From contig JAEWPQ010000060.1 of assembly GCA_023460575.1 (NCBI GenBank), positions 1-64,000 on the forward strand: 64,000 nt of DNA. The letters are read 5' to 3'. The translations under genes and the position numbers were made by a program. Numbering within the stretch: the first letter of the stretch is position 1; each line of letters starts with the position of its first letter. The notes beneath the pieces are model-generated. The model had not been told where the DNA came from and made no database searches. It worked only from the letters and a program-made list of their open reading frames with translations. Origin of the DNA: Bacillota bacterium. Its GTDB lineage: Bacteria; Bacillota; Clostridia; Lachnospirales; Lachnospiraceae. This document shows positions 34,782 to 43,011 of the stretch, one piece after another.

Positions 34782-35792
34782 ATGATTGTATCGTGGCTGA
34801 CAACCAATGAATGTAATTTAAAATGCAGGCATTGTTACCAGGATGCCGGAAGCAGAAAAGCGGAAGAACTGACAACGTCACAAGCGGAAAAGATGATCGG
34901 AGAAATTGCAAAAGCAGGATTTAAAATCATGATTTTCAGCGGAGGAGAGCCGCTGATGCGCCCCGATATTTTTCATTTGGTTTCCCATGCTGCAGATGTC
35001 GGATTAAGGCCCGTCTTTGGAACCAATGGGACGCTTTTGACGGAAGAAACGGCCAGAAGGCTGAAAAACTGCGGTGCTGCAGCCATGGGAATCAGCGTGG
35101 ACAGTTTAAATGAAGAAAAACATAATGATTTCAGAGGCTGCTCCGATGCATTCCGTTTAACCATGGAGGGGATAGAAAACTGTAAAAAGGTCGGACTGCC
35201 ATTTCAGATCCATACCACTATTCTGGACTGGAACCAGGCTGAAGTGAATGATATTATTGATTTCAGTGTAAATGCGGGAGCTGTGGCAAATTACATATTT
35301 TTTCTCATTCCTGTGGGGAGAGGGAAATTTCTGGAAGATACATCATTGCAGGTTGTTGAATATGAAGATCTTTTAAAAACCATTATGGAGAAGCAGAAAA
35401 AAGTTCCCATTGATATAAAACCCACCTGCGCTCCTCAGTTTGTCCGTGTAGCAAAGGAACTGGGGGTTGTAAGCCGTTTTAAAAAGGGCTGTCTTGCCGG
35501 TCTGTCTTACTGTGTAATATCTCCGGAGGGACTGGTCAGACCGTGTGCTTATATGACGGAAATAGCAGGGAACATCCGGACAGAGCCCTTTGATAAAATT
35601 TGGTCCGGCAGCAGTGTGTTTGAAAATCTGCGTAGCAGACAGTACAAAGGAACCTGTGGTGTGTGCGCCTATAAAGAAGAATGCGGCGGCTGCAGGGCAA
35701 GAGCGGGGTATTATCACGAAGGCGACTATATGGCGGAGGACAGTTACTGTGCCTTTGGAAATAAGTGGAAGGAGGGCCTTCCTGCAAAATGA
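34782..35792 (+). CDS. Radical SAM/SPASM protein, NirJ2/AhbC-like
   Basis: A 336-residue radical SAM enzyme. The [4Fe-4S]-SAM motif CNLKCRHC is at residues ~10-17, followed by the SAM-binding GGEPLMR. The C-terminal SPASM region contains about seven cysteines (GCLAGLSYC, RPCAYM, CGVCAYKEECGGCRA) for auxiliary clusters. The N-terminal MIVSWLTTNECNLKC pattern resembles the clostridial proteins annotated as NirJ2-like heme-pathway enzymes. No heme gene or peptide precursor is seen nearby, so the substrate is unknown. ATG 34782 lies 9 bp after AAAGGAG; a frame-extending TTG at 34740 has none. It stands alone. Confidence 0.88.
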   Translation: MIVSWLTTNECNLKCRHCYQDAGSRKAEELTTSQAEKMIGEIAKAGFKIMIFSGGEPLMRPDIFHLVSHAADVGLRPVFGTNGTLLTEETARRLKNCGAAAMGISVDSLNEEKHNDFRGCSDAFRLTMEGIENCKKVGLPFQIHTTILDWNQAEVNDIIDFSVNAGAVANYIFFLIPVGRGKFLEDTSLQVVEYEDLLKTIMEKQKKVPIDIKPTCAPQFVRVAKELGVVSRFKKGCLAGLSYCVISPEGLVRPCAYMTEIAGNIRTEPFDKIWSGSSVFENLRSRQYKGTCGVCAYKEECGGCRARAGYYHEGDYMAEDSYCAFGNKWKEGLPAK

Positions 35793-35904
35793 ATGTCGGT
35801 TTGATGAAATATACCTTTTCGGTGTAGAAGTCCGAAGCTTTGCAGATAACCAGAATTCTTATTATTGCTTTGCCCAGTCTGCCGATTCCAAAACGAATGC
35901 ATAG

Positions 35905-35954
35905 TTGATAAAAGCAAATAAAATACTTGACAAAAGCAAGTAAAATGATAAGAT
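35905..35954 (+). promoter_or_regulatory. Promoter with tandem 22-bp repeat (likely MarR operator)
   Basis: Two 22-bp units that differ at a few bases lie head to tail: TTGATAAAAGCAAATAAAAT begins at 35905 and TTGACAAAAGCAAGTAAAAT at 35927. The second unit supplies TTGACA (35927-35932); TAAGAT (35949-35954) follows after 16 bp as -10. ACTTG-N7-CAAGT (35925-35941) is an inverted repeat over the -35. The next gene encodes a MarR-type regulator, so autoregulation is likely. Confidence 0.65.
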
Positions 35955-35986
35955 ATATTTATCATTTTACAGCAGGAGGCAAAGCC

Positions 35987-36916
35987 ATGCAGAGTTATTT
36001 GAAGAAATATGTAGGAATTATTCGTAGTTTCAACCGATATTACACAAATGTTCTCGGATTGCTTAACCAGCATTTTCTGGACAGTCCGTATTCTCTTTCC
36101 GAAGTGCGGGTTCTGCATGAAATAGAAAAAACGGAACGATGTACCGCCAGTATGCTGGCAGATACACTTTCTATGGATGTAGGGTACTTAAGCCGGATAT
36201 TAAAAAAATTTCAAAAATCCGGATTGATTGAGAAAAAACAGTCTGTAGAAGATAAACGATCTCAATACCTTACAGTCACGCCATTAGGGAAGGAAAACCA
36301 GGACCAGTTTAATGAACGCTCCGACCATCAGATTGAAAAGCTGGTGGAGACTCTTCCTGAGGAGGAGATTAAGATGCTGGCAAGGAACATGACTACTATT
36401 GAAACCATATTGACCAAAGGGAAAAATATCAGGCGAGGTGATATTAACATACGTGACGATGTTAGACCCGGAGATGCAGGCTATCTCACCTATTTACATG
36501 GCTGGATTTACAAGAAGGAATATGATTATTCTGTGGCATTTGAGGGATATGTGGCAGAATCCTTTTATCAGTTCCTGATTGAGTATAATCCGGAGAAAGA
36601 CAGACTCTGGTGTGCTGAACATGAGGGTGAAATCGTGGGCTGTATTGGTATCGTCGGTCATGGAGAGCGGGCGCAGCTGCGTTGGTTTCTACTGCATCCG
36701 AATTACCGGGGAATTGGACTTGGAAAAGATCTTTTTGAACAGGCCATGTGTTTTGCAAGGGAAAAAGGTTTTAAAAGGGTTTGCTTAGAGACTACCAATG
36801 ATTTAACTAGGGCGATTGGGATGTATACGAAGGCGGGGTTTGTAAAGACAGCAGAGAACGAGAACCGGGCATGGAGGGACGATTTGCTGGGACTTGAATA
36901 CGAACTGGAGATCTGA
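35987..36916 (+). CDS. MarR regulator fused to GNAT acetyltransferase
   Basis: A 309-residue two-domain protein. Residues ~1-145 are a MarR winged helix (ASMLADTLSMDVGYLSRILK as recognition part, then the wing with VEDKRSQYLTVTPLG). Residues ~155-309 are a GNAT domain with the acetyl-CoA pyrophosphate loop HPNYRGIGLGKDLFEQA and the C-terminal ETTNDLTRAIGMYTKAGF motif. Such fusions occur widely in Firmicutes; the acetyl acceptor is unknown. ATG 35987 is chosen because GCAGGAGG lies 8 bp upstream and the promoter's expected start point is near 35962, so the in-frame codons from 35927 cannot be translated from it. Confidence 0.9.
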   Translation: MQSYLKKYVGIIRSFNRYYTNVLGLLNQHFLDSPYSLSEVRVLHEIEKTERCTASMLADTLSMDVGYLSRILKKFQKSGLIEKKQSVEDKRSQYLTVTPLGKENQDQFNERSDHQIEKLVETLPEEEIKMLARNMTTIETILTKGKNIRRGDINIRDDVRPGDAGYLTYLHGWIYKKEYDYSVAFEGYVAESFYQFLIEYNPEKDRLWCAEHEGEIVGCIGIVGHGERAQLRWFLLHPNYRGIGLGKDLFEQAMCFAREKGFKRVCLETTNDLTRAIGMYTKAGFVKTAENENRAWRDDLLGLEYELEI

Positions 36917-36985
36917 TAATTCAGTATAAACTTTAAATTCTATTAATACAATGTTATAAATGTAAAATCAAGAGGTATTAATAGG

Positions 36986-37243
36986 ATGTATTATGACGGT
37001 TTTATAATTGGCATAGGGACGTTTCTCATTATTGGGCTGCTGCATCCGGTTGTGATTAAGGCAGAGTATTATTTTACTTCTAAAATATGGCCGCTGTTTC
37101 TGATATTTGGACTTTTGTGTCTGGCAATCTCTCTAGTGTCACCTTCCCCAACAGAACGGTCACTGTCTGCAGTGCTTGGCTGTTCACTTTTATGGAGTAT
37201 AAAAGAGATCTCTGAGCAGAAGAAACGGGTGGAAAAGGGTTGA
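36986..37243 (+). CDS. DUF4491 small membrane protein, altered C-terminus
   Basis: An 85-residue protein with three hydrophobic segments (residues 5-28, 33-52 and 60-73), matching the DUF4491 family: GFIIGIGTFLIIGLLHPVVI and the end KEISEQKKRVEKG. Relatives continue for about ten residues past RVEKG with a WFP-like motif; here TGA follows immediately. In the +2 frame the next bases read VFPESELRW, so a small indel may have cut off the tail. AGAGG precedes the ATG. Function unknown. Confidence 0.8.
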   Translation: MYYDGFIIGIGTFLIIGLLHPVVIKAEYYFTSKIWPLFLIFGLLCLAISLVSPSPTERSLSAVLGCSLLWSIKEISEQKKRVEKG

Positions 37244-38260
37244 AGTCTTTCCGGAATCGGAACTGAGATGGCGCTGATCTTTGCACTGGGATTTATCGTA
37301 AATCTTCTCCTTGCAAGATTTACCCGTTTTAAATACGTTCATTTATCTGCACACGTATCCTTTTTCTACGCAGGACTCATCGCAGCGCTGCTGAAATTCG
37401 GAACGAACTTAAGCTTTGTACCGTTGGTTGCAGTGGGGGCAGTTTTACTTGGATCTTATATGACATTTTCCTGCGCATACGTAGCTTTGTTTATGAAAGA
37501 GGTAAAAGGGGGAGAGGGATTTACCCTTGCCCACTCCAGTTCAGTAGGAATTCTTATTTCTTCCCTGTTGGCAAAAGCATTTGGCAACAAAGAGCATGAT
37601 CTTGAGAATATCAATGTACCGAAAAAACTGAATTTTTTAAGAGAAATGACGATATCACTGACTATTGTAATGACCATCCTTTTTCTTGCTATCAGCCTGC
37701 TATCCGGTCCATCCTGGGCGTTAAAAAACGTAACCGGCGGACAGGATATCCTGGTTTTCAGTTTCTTAAAAGGTTTGTCCTTTGGTATGTGGATTACGGT
37801 TATTGTTACTGGTGTCAGAATGATGCTTTCCGAAATTATCGCTGCATTCCATGGAATTGCCAATAAGATCATACCTAATTCGGTTCCAGGACTAGATATA
37901 CCGCTGTTATTCCCCAATTATCCCAATTCAGTGATACTTGGTTTTCTTACCAGTCTGATTGCAGGACTTTTGGGAATGATGGTTCTTGGTCTTTTGAATT
38001 ATCCGGTGGTAGTATTTCCGGCACTGATTCCAACCTTCTTTACGGGTGCAGTTACCGCAATCTTCGGCAATGCCCATGGCGGACGCAGAGGAGCCATAAT
38101 CGGTTCTTTTGTAAATGGTCTGATTCTGATCTTTGGACAAGCCCTTTTATTACCTATGATCGGAACTTATGCCCCCATTATGAGGATTTTAAGTGAAACA
38201 GACTATTCTTTCTACGGACCGATTTTAGGCTGGATCCTGAAACTGTTTGGAGGAATGTAA
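37244..38260 (+). pseudogene. PTS ascorbate-type IIC (UlaA-like) lacking its 5' end
   Basis: The last ~335 residues of an EIIC of the UlaA/SgcC class, starting right after the DUF4491 stop codon. The codons before the first ATG (37268) still read as family sequence (SLSGIGTEM before ALIFALGFIVN) and align with residues from about 105 of the complete IIC at 56328 in this window. About 100 N-terminal residues, including the first membrane helices, are therefore missing. There is no ribosome site before ATG 37268. The remainder is intact to TAA, and the stop overlaps the ATG of the next gene. It was probably part of a PTS operon whose start was deleted. If translated from 37268 the product is unlikely to transport. 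Confidence 0.8.
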
Positions 38261-38955
38261 TGAAACATCTGGTTTTTTATATCCCTCTTCATTATCCGGA
38301 CAGAGAACGTTTCTTTGAAATACTTCAGCTATTGGATAAAGAAGGGGCTGGGTATGTGGAGGTGGGTATTCCTGTTTCAGATCCCTATATGGATGGGGAG
38401 ATAATCCGTGAATCAAACAGGGAGATACTGAAGCAGAATCTGACTGGAGAGGACGTTATAACTTCTTTAAAGGAAATTCGCAGCCGTTTTCATTTTAAAG
38501 TTGTTATAATGACATATCAGGAAGGTGTGGAACGCTTCGGGCTTACTCACATTCCCGATGAGTTATATGACGGTTTTATCTGCGTTAACGGTGATTATCC
38601 GCCGGATATGCTGCACGATCAGATCAGAGTCCTTGATCAGTCTAAAGATATAGATGAAATGAAACAGGCATTAAAGCACAATCATTTGTTTGCCTATGTG
38701 GTATCGGGAGAGGGAAAAACAGGTTCTTTTAATAAACTTCCCGATCAGTATATAGAAGTTGTAAAAAATGTGAAAACGATAGCATCCATTCCGGCATTTG
38801 TAGGTTTTGGTGTTAAATCAGCCGTTGACGTGAAAATGGTAATGGAAAATGGCGCAGATGGTGCCATAATAGGAACTGAATTTATCCGCCGCTATCAGCA
38901 GGGAGGATTTGAAGCGCTTAAAAGCTACATAGGTGAACTAAAAAGAGAACATTAA
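38260..38955 (+). CDS. Stand-alone TrpA-like TIM-barrel protein
   Basis: A 231-residue TIM barrel related to the tryptophan synthase alpha subunit. GYVEVGIPVSDPYMDGEIIR near residues 29-48 contains the Glu and Asp positions used for indole-glycerol-phosphate cleavage in TrpA, and AFVGFGVKSAVDV plus GADGAIIGTEFI match the phosphate-binding strands 7 and 8. No trpB or other trp gene is nearby; instead it overlaps a PTS IIC by one base (TAATG). It may be an aldolase or lyase for a phosphorylated PTS product, but this is inference. The gene has no ribosome site other than sequence within the IIC end, suggesting coupled translation. Confidence 0.75.
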   Translation: MKHLVFYIPLHYPDRERFFEILQLLDKEGAGYVEVGIPVSDPYMDGEIIRESNREILKQNLTGEDVITSLKEIRSRFHFKVVIMTYQEGVERFGLTHIPDELYDGFICVNGDYPPDMLHDQIRVLDQSKDIDEMKQALKHNHLFAYVVSGEGKTGSFNKLPDQYIEVVKNVKTIASIPAFVGFGVKSAVDVKMVMENGADGAIIGTEFIRRYQQGGFEALKSYIGELKREH

Positions 38956-38974
38956 AACAGGGGAGTTTTAATAG

Positions 38975-39036
38975 AAACAGCAGAGGTCTGACTTATTACA
39001 AGGTCGGGCTTCTGCTGTTTAACGTCTCTTTTTTCC
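38975..39036. terminator. Bidirectional terminator
   Basis: AAACAGCAGA (38975-38984) pairs with TCTGCTGTTT (39011-39020), extended inside by GTCTGAC with GTCGGGC. The plus side is followed by AACGTCTCTTTTTT; the stem lies between the TrpA-like gene and the minus-strand AraC remnant. Confidence 0.7.
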
Positions 39037-39275
39037 GGTATGGATAAACTCCTTTACACCATAACAAGTCCCTGCACTGCTTTAACGTCATGCCTGTAAC
39101 TTCCTTAAACTGCTTTCCCAAATGACTTTGAGAGGAAAAACCCAGGTAGGCGGATATCTCGATATAATGATAGTTGGAATAAATTAAAAGATTCTTAGCC
39201 AGATTTTGACTTTTTTTTAATATTGTGCAGATGAGGACAAAGCGGTCAATTAAGCTTTGGCAGATGAATAAATTT
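38996..39275 (-). pseudogene. AraC-family regulator remnant
   Basis: Only the second helix-turn-helix of an AraC-type DNA-binding domain survives on the minus strand: YSNYHYIEISAYLGFSSQSH, then LGKQFKEVTGMTLKQCRDL. A normal protein would have 200 or more further residues upstream, but the sequence runs into the small DUF6132 gene instead. No start with a ribosome site serves the fragment. It is a decayed gene. Confidence 0.7.
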
Positions 39276-39440
39276 TTAGAAAGATGCCCCAATCATATAT
39301 CCCAGCGCCGCTCCATATAGAATCGTTATGTAGCGATTGGAGGTGATGGGGCATGCCCCGCTTGGGCACCCTATTTTTTTATAGTAAAGATATCCCGCAA
39401 AGCCGCCTATTACGGTACCAATTATTTCGCTCCAAATCAT
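39276..39440 (-). CDS. DUF6132-type small membrane protein, 54 aa
   Basis: A 54-codon minus-strand gene. It begins MIWSEIIGTVIGGFAGYLYY, a Gly-rich membrane helix, continues KKIGCPSGACPITSN with two cysteines, and ends in a second helix ILYGAALGYMIGASF. This layout matches the small DUF6132 family of two-helix Gly-zipper proteins in anaerobes. AGGAGG lies 8 bp before the ATG. TATAAA on the minus strand near 39478 with GTGACA 18 bp upstream is a fair promoter. Function unknown. Confidence 0.8.
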   Translation of the reverse strand: MIWSEIIGTVIGGFAGYLYYKKIGCPSGACPITSNRYITILYGAALGYMIGASF

Positions 39441-39603
39441 GGCAGGTTCCTCCTGTTTTCTTGAATCATAGCGTTTTTATACTTTCTTTTCTGTAATAAT
39501 GTCACAGAAGAGTCAGGCTGACAAAATTACTGATGTGCTAATGTTGCTGTTGCAATGATCACAGTATTTATGAGAACGCACTTAACAATGGAAAAAAAAA
39601 TCA

Positions 39604-39632
39604 TTGACAATAAGTGAACGATCGTTTATCAT
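39604..39632 (+). promoter_or_regulatory. TetR-gene promoter containing an AACGATCGTT operator
   Basis: TTGACA (39604-39609) and TATCAT (39627-39632) are separated by exactly 17 bp. The spacer carries AAGTGAACGATCGTTTAT, whose core AACGATCGTT (39617-39626) is a perfect palindrome. A related site lies before lon, which points to control by the TetR protein encoded next. Confidence 0.75.
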
Positions 39633-39652
39633 AGAACCATAGAGGTGATGGA

Positions 39653-40216
39653 ATGAGAAGAAAAGACGACGAAAAGGTGAAGAATATCAAGGAAGCAGTA
39701 ATAAAGCTGATCCTGCAGGAGGGCTTTCATGGCACTTCTGTCTCTAAAATAGCCAGATTGGCAGGGGTTTCGCCGGCAACGGTATACATCTACTATGAGA
39801 ATAAAGATGAGATGCTGCATGACATTTACCTGGAGTATTCAGAAGAGATTTATGACTACTTATTAGACAGTATGAAGCAGGAGATGGAAGGGCGCAGACA
39901 GATTGAGCTGCTCATCCGAAGCTATTATAATTACATTCTGGAGAATAAGGAGATTTTCAGTTTCGTGGAACAGTTTTCCAACTGTCCGTCTTTAGCCAAC
40001 AGCTGCTCTGGTAAACAGGGGATTTGCAAGATTTACCATATGATGGCTGAGATGAAGCAGAACCATATCTTAAGAGATTACAGGGAAGATAATTTACTGG
40101 CAATTATTTTCCAGCCGGTGAAAGCCATAGCGGTTGATAACCGGAAGAATGAAGCTCAGAAAGAGGATTTGCTCACAGAGCTGATAATCATGATACAGAA
40201 TGCAATCATGATGTAG
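39653..40216 (+). CDS. TetR/AcrR-family regulator
   Basis: A 187-residue repressor. The N-terminal helix-turn-helix reads FHGTSVSKIARLAGVSPATV and continues YIYYENKDEML, the standard TetR pattern. The C-terminal ligand domain contains three cysteines (NCPSLANSCSGKQGIC), which could respond to oxidants or metals, although this is speculative. AGAGGTGATGG precedes the ATG. Divergent from nothing; lon follows 108 bp downstream with a similar operator, so the regulator probably controls itself and lon. Confidence 0.9.
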   Translation: MRRKDDEKVKNIKEAVIKLILQEGFHGTSVSKIARLAGVSPATVYIYYENKDEMLHDIYLEYSEEIYDYLLDSMKQEMEGRRQIELLIRSYYNYILENKEIFSFVEQFSNCPSLANSCSGKQGICKIYHMMAEMKQNHILRDYREDNLLAIIFQPVKAIAVDNRKNEAQKEDLLTELIIMIQNAIMM

Positions 40217-40281
40217 TGTTTATAAGCGGGATTCTTTTATTCATACTGTAAAAGATATCTCGCAAATTAAATCCTGATTGT

Positions 40282-40303
40282 TAAATGAACATTCACTTAA
40301 AAT
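40282..40303 (+). promoter_or_regulatory. Second TetR-type operator, before lon
   Basis: TAAATGAACATTCACTTAA (40282-40300) is, on the other strand, TTAAGTGAATGTTCATTTA. It matches the site in the TetR promoter at AAGTGAA and TCrTTTA. TAAAAT at 40298-40303 could be the -10 box of lon. Confidence 0.6.
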
Positions 40304-40324
40304 ACGCACAGAAAGGATAAAACT

Positions 40325-42742
40325 ATGAAAAATTATAATGATAATAATCTGGGTATAATTGTTCCGGTTTTTAATAAAGTTTTATTGCCTGGTGTCGCGA
40401 CAATAATACATCTGGAACATTTAAATGAAAGACAGATCATGAGCCTGGCAGAGGAAGAAATCGTAAAGATTGCGCTGCCGCTGAAACAGGATTCTGGCCC
40501 GGAAGATAAGAAGGAAGATGATTTTCACCGGATCGGAGTTACCTTTTCCATAAATTCAGTGGAACAGACGGAAAAGGGGGTTCGCCTGTCAGTGGAACTT
40601 GGTGACAGAATCCTGGTAAAACAGATCAGCGAAGACAAAGGAGTTTTATACGCAGCATTTGAGGAAGCGCCGGATCTTGCAGATCTTAATGAGGGCAGCC
40701 TTAAGGAAATGCTGGGATATATTAAAAAGGTCAGCAATGATATCAGCAGTAAATTTACAGGCGGTGAACAGTATCAGCGGATTGTAAACGGTTTTCATGA
40801 TATCAATACACTGGTGATGTATTTGTCCCAGTTTATACAGATATCACCGGAGGAGCGTTATCAGCTGTTAGAAATCCAGTCCTTAAAGGAAAGAAGCCTC
40901 CGTTTCATGGATCATATACTGAAGCAGAAGGAAATGATCGAGCTGCAGATGCAGGTAACTGAGAAGTTTTCTGAAAGAGCCAATAAAAGCTATCGGGAAG
41001 CAGTTTTAAGAGAACAGTTAAAGGCCATTCAGGAAGAATTAAACGAAGGAAAGGAAGGGGACGGTAAGAAGGACAACGATTACCGTACAAAGATTGAAGA
41101 AGCCGGCATGCCCCAGGAAATAAAGGAATCAGCCTTGGAAGAATATGAAAAAATGGAGGAACAGGGACCAAACCAGCCGGATTATAAGGTGATGCGCAAT
41201 TATCTGGATTTGCTGGTTAAACTGCCCTGGAAAAAACAGCCTGCAAAATCCGTTGATTTAGACGGAGCAAGGAAAATTCTTAATGAGAGGCATTACGGTC
41301 TTGATAAAGTAAAGGACAGAATCATACAGCATCTGGCAGTTATGGAGCTGAACAAAGAAAAGAAAGGCTCCATACTCTTACTGGTGGGTCCTCCCGGAAC
41401 AGGAAAGACCAGTCTTGGCAAAAGTATTGCCGAGGCTCTTGGCAGACCCTATACCAGATTAAGTCTTGGCGGCGTGAGAGACGAGTCGGAGATCAGAGGG
41501 CACCGGAGGACCTACGTAGGAGCCATGCCAGGAAGGATTATTCAAAGCATGAAGAAAGCAGGCGCTACCAATCCGGTAATGGTACTGGATGAAGTGGATA
41601 AGCTGATGTCAGGAGGATACAGCGGAGATCCTGCCAGTGCGCTCCTTGAAGTACTTGATCCGGAGCAAAACAACACGTTTACGGACCACTATATGGATGT
41701 GCCCTACGATTTATCTGATGTATTTTTCATTGCTACAGCAAACTCCTTAGAGACAATACCGGGACCGCTGCTTGACAGAATGGAAGTAATCAGCATCACA
41801 AGCTATACAGCAGATGAAAAGTTTCATATTGGAAAAGATCATCTGATCCCGGAAGTATTAAAAGAACATGGACTGACTTCAAAAGAGCTTGTAATCGCAG
41901 AGGAAGTGCTGAAAGCAGTCATTAATGATTACACCATGGAAGCCGGAGTCAGAGGCCTGAAAAAACAGCTCTCATCTCTTGCCAGAACTGCTGCAGAAAG
42001 AATCGTATCCAAAAAGACTGATATTCCAGTTGTTGTAAAGGCTGATGATCTGGAAGACCTCCTTGGAAGAAAAGTATCCCGTCATGAGAAGGCACAGCCG
42101 GACAACCCGCCTGGTGTAGTAACCGGGCTGGCCTGGACACCGGTAGGAGGGGAGATTTTATTCATCGAAGCGGCGGATATGCCGGGAAACGGCAATATCA
42201 TATTAACCGGAAAGCTGGGAGATGTGATGAAGGAATCCGCCAGAATTTCCTTAAGCCTTTTAAAATCCAGACTGCCTCTTAATACCTTTAATTTTAAAGA
42301 AAGAGATCTTCATATTCATGTTCCGTCAGGTGCGGTACCAAAGGACGGTCCTTCCGCAGGAATCGCTCTCTTTACTGCACTGGCATCCTTAGTCACAGGC
42401 AGTAAAGTGGATTCCAGACTTGCCATGACTGGTGAAATCACGTTAAGAGGAGCCGTATTACCCATAGGCGGACTGAAAGAAAAGCTTCTGGGGGCCCAGA
42501 GAGCAGGAATTAAGAAGGTTTTGATTCCTCAGGACAATGTGATTGATTTAAAGGAGGTGCCGGAAGAGACCAAAGAGGGGCTTACCATCGTTGCGGTGGA
42601 GACCATTGAAGATGTTATAAGAGAAACCATAGGAATTGCGCTGCCCCGGATGGAGCAGGTGCTTCTGCCAAAAGAAGGAGCAGGGCGGTTGTTTGAAACT
42701 ATTGAGCCAATGAAAAACAATATCAGAAGAGAGGTAATTTAA
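40325..42742 (+). CDS. lon: Lon ATP-dependent protease
   Basis: An 805-residue Lon (endopeptidase La), a cytoplasmic AAA+ protease for damaged and regulatory proteins. The N-terminal LON domain (residues 1-200) is divergent but recognisable. Walker A GPPGTGKTS is at ~355, LSLGGVRDESEIRGHRRTYV follows, Walker B MVLDEVDK is near 423. The proteolytic dyad is Ser677 (KDGPSAGIAL) and Lys720 (GGLKEKLLG). Length is normal for LonA. AGAAAGGA lies before the ATG. It is followed without a gap by a DUF1858 gene and preceded by a TetR gene with a shared operator, which is not the usual CtsR or HrcA control. Confidence 0.94.
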   Translation: MKNYNDNNLGIIVPVFNKVLLPGVATIIHLEHLNERQIMSLAEEEIVKIALPLKQDSGPEDKKEDDFHRIGVTFSINSVEQTEKGVRLSVELGDRILVKQISEDKGVLYAAFEEAPDLADLNEGSLKEMLGYIKKVSNDISSKFTGGEQYQRIVNGFHDINTLVMYLSQFIQISPEERYQLLEIQSLKERSLRFMDHILKQKEMIELQMQVTEKFSERANKSYREAVLREQLKAIQEELNEGKEGDGKKDNDYRTKIEEAGMPQEIKESALEEYEKMEEQGPNQPDYKVMRNYLDLLVKLPWKKQPAKSVDLDGARKILNERHYGLDKVKDRIIQHLAVMELNKEKKGSILLLVGPPGTGKTSLGKSIAEALGRPYTRLSLGGVRDESEIRGHRRTYVGAMPGRIIQSMKKAGATNPVMVLDEVDKLMSGGYSGDPASALLEVLDPEQNNTFTDHYMDVPYDLSDVFFIATANSLETIPGPLLDRMEVISITSYTADEKFHIGKDHLIPEVLKEHGLTSKELVIAEEVLKAVINDYTMEAGVRGLKKQLSSLARTAAERIVSKKTDIPVVVKADDLEDLLGRKVSRHEKAQPDNPPGVVTGLAWTPVGGEILFIEAADMPGNGNIILTGKLGDVMKESARISLSLLKSRLPLNTFNFKERDLHIHVPSGAVPKDGPSAGIALFTALASLVTGSKVDSRLAMTGEITLRGAVLPIGGLKEKLLGAQRAGIKKVLIPQDNVIDLKEVPEETKEGLTIVAVETIEDVIRETIGIALPRMEQVLLPKEGAGRLFETIEPMKNNIRREVI

Positions 42743-42946
42743 ATGAATCTTACAGTGACAAAGGAAACATTAATCGGAGAGATCTTAGAAGCTGACCGTA
42801 CCACAGCACCATACTTTTTTGAAATGGGAATGCATTGCCTCGGCTGTCCTTCCTCCACCATGGAAAGTCTGGAAGAAGCCTGTATGGTACACGGAGTTCC
42901 TGTTGAGGAGCTGGTAGAAAAATTAAATGGACATATGTCCAGATAG
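42743..42946 (+). CDS. DUF1858 domain protein
   Basis: A 67-residue protein of the DUF1858 family: the helix TLIGEILEADRTTAPYFFEM is followed by GMHCLGCPSSTMESLEEAC with the family's CxxC. These small proteins occur alone or fused to redox proteins such as hybrid-cluster and ScdA-like iron-sulfur repair proteins. The start codon directly follows the lon stop codon, and GAGAGG lies within the end of lon, so the two are co-translated. The reason for pairing with Lon is unknown. Confidence 0.85.
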   Translation: MNLTVTKETLIGEILEADRTTAPYFFEMGMHCLGCPSSTMESLEEACMVHGVPVEELVEKLNGHMSR

Positions 42947-42958
42947 ATGATATTTGTA

Positions 42959-43004
42959 AAATCCCCCGTTCTGCAGGCATATACTGCAGTACGGGGGATT
43001 TACA
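42959..43004. terminator. Strong hairpin terminator between convergent genes
   Basis: AAATCCCCCGT (42959-42969) pairs with ACGGGGGATTT (42991-43001); the inner part contains CTGCAG on both sides. It separates the lon operon from the minus-strand gene ending at 43012. T-tracts are short, but the stem is very stable. Confidence 0.7.
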
Positions 43005-43011
43005 GTTGTAT

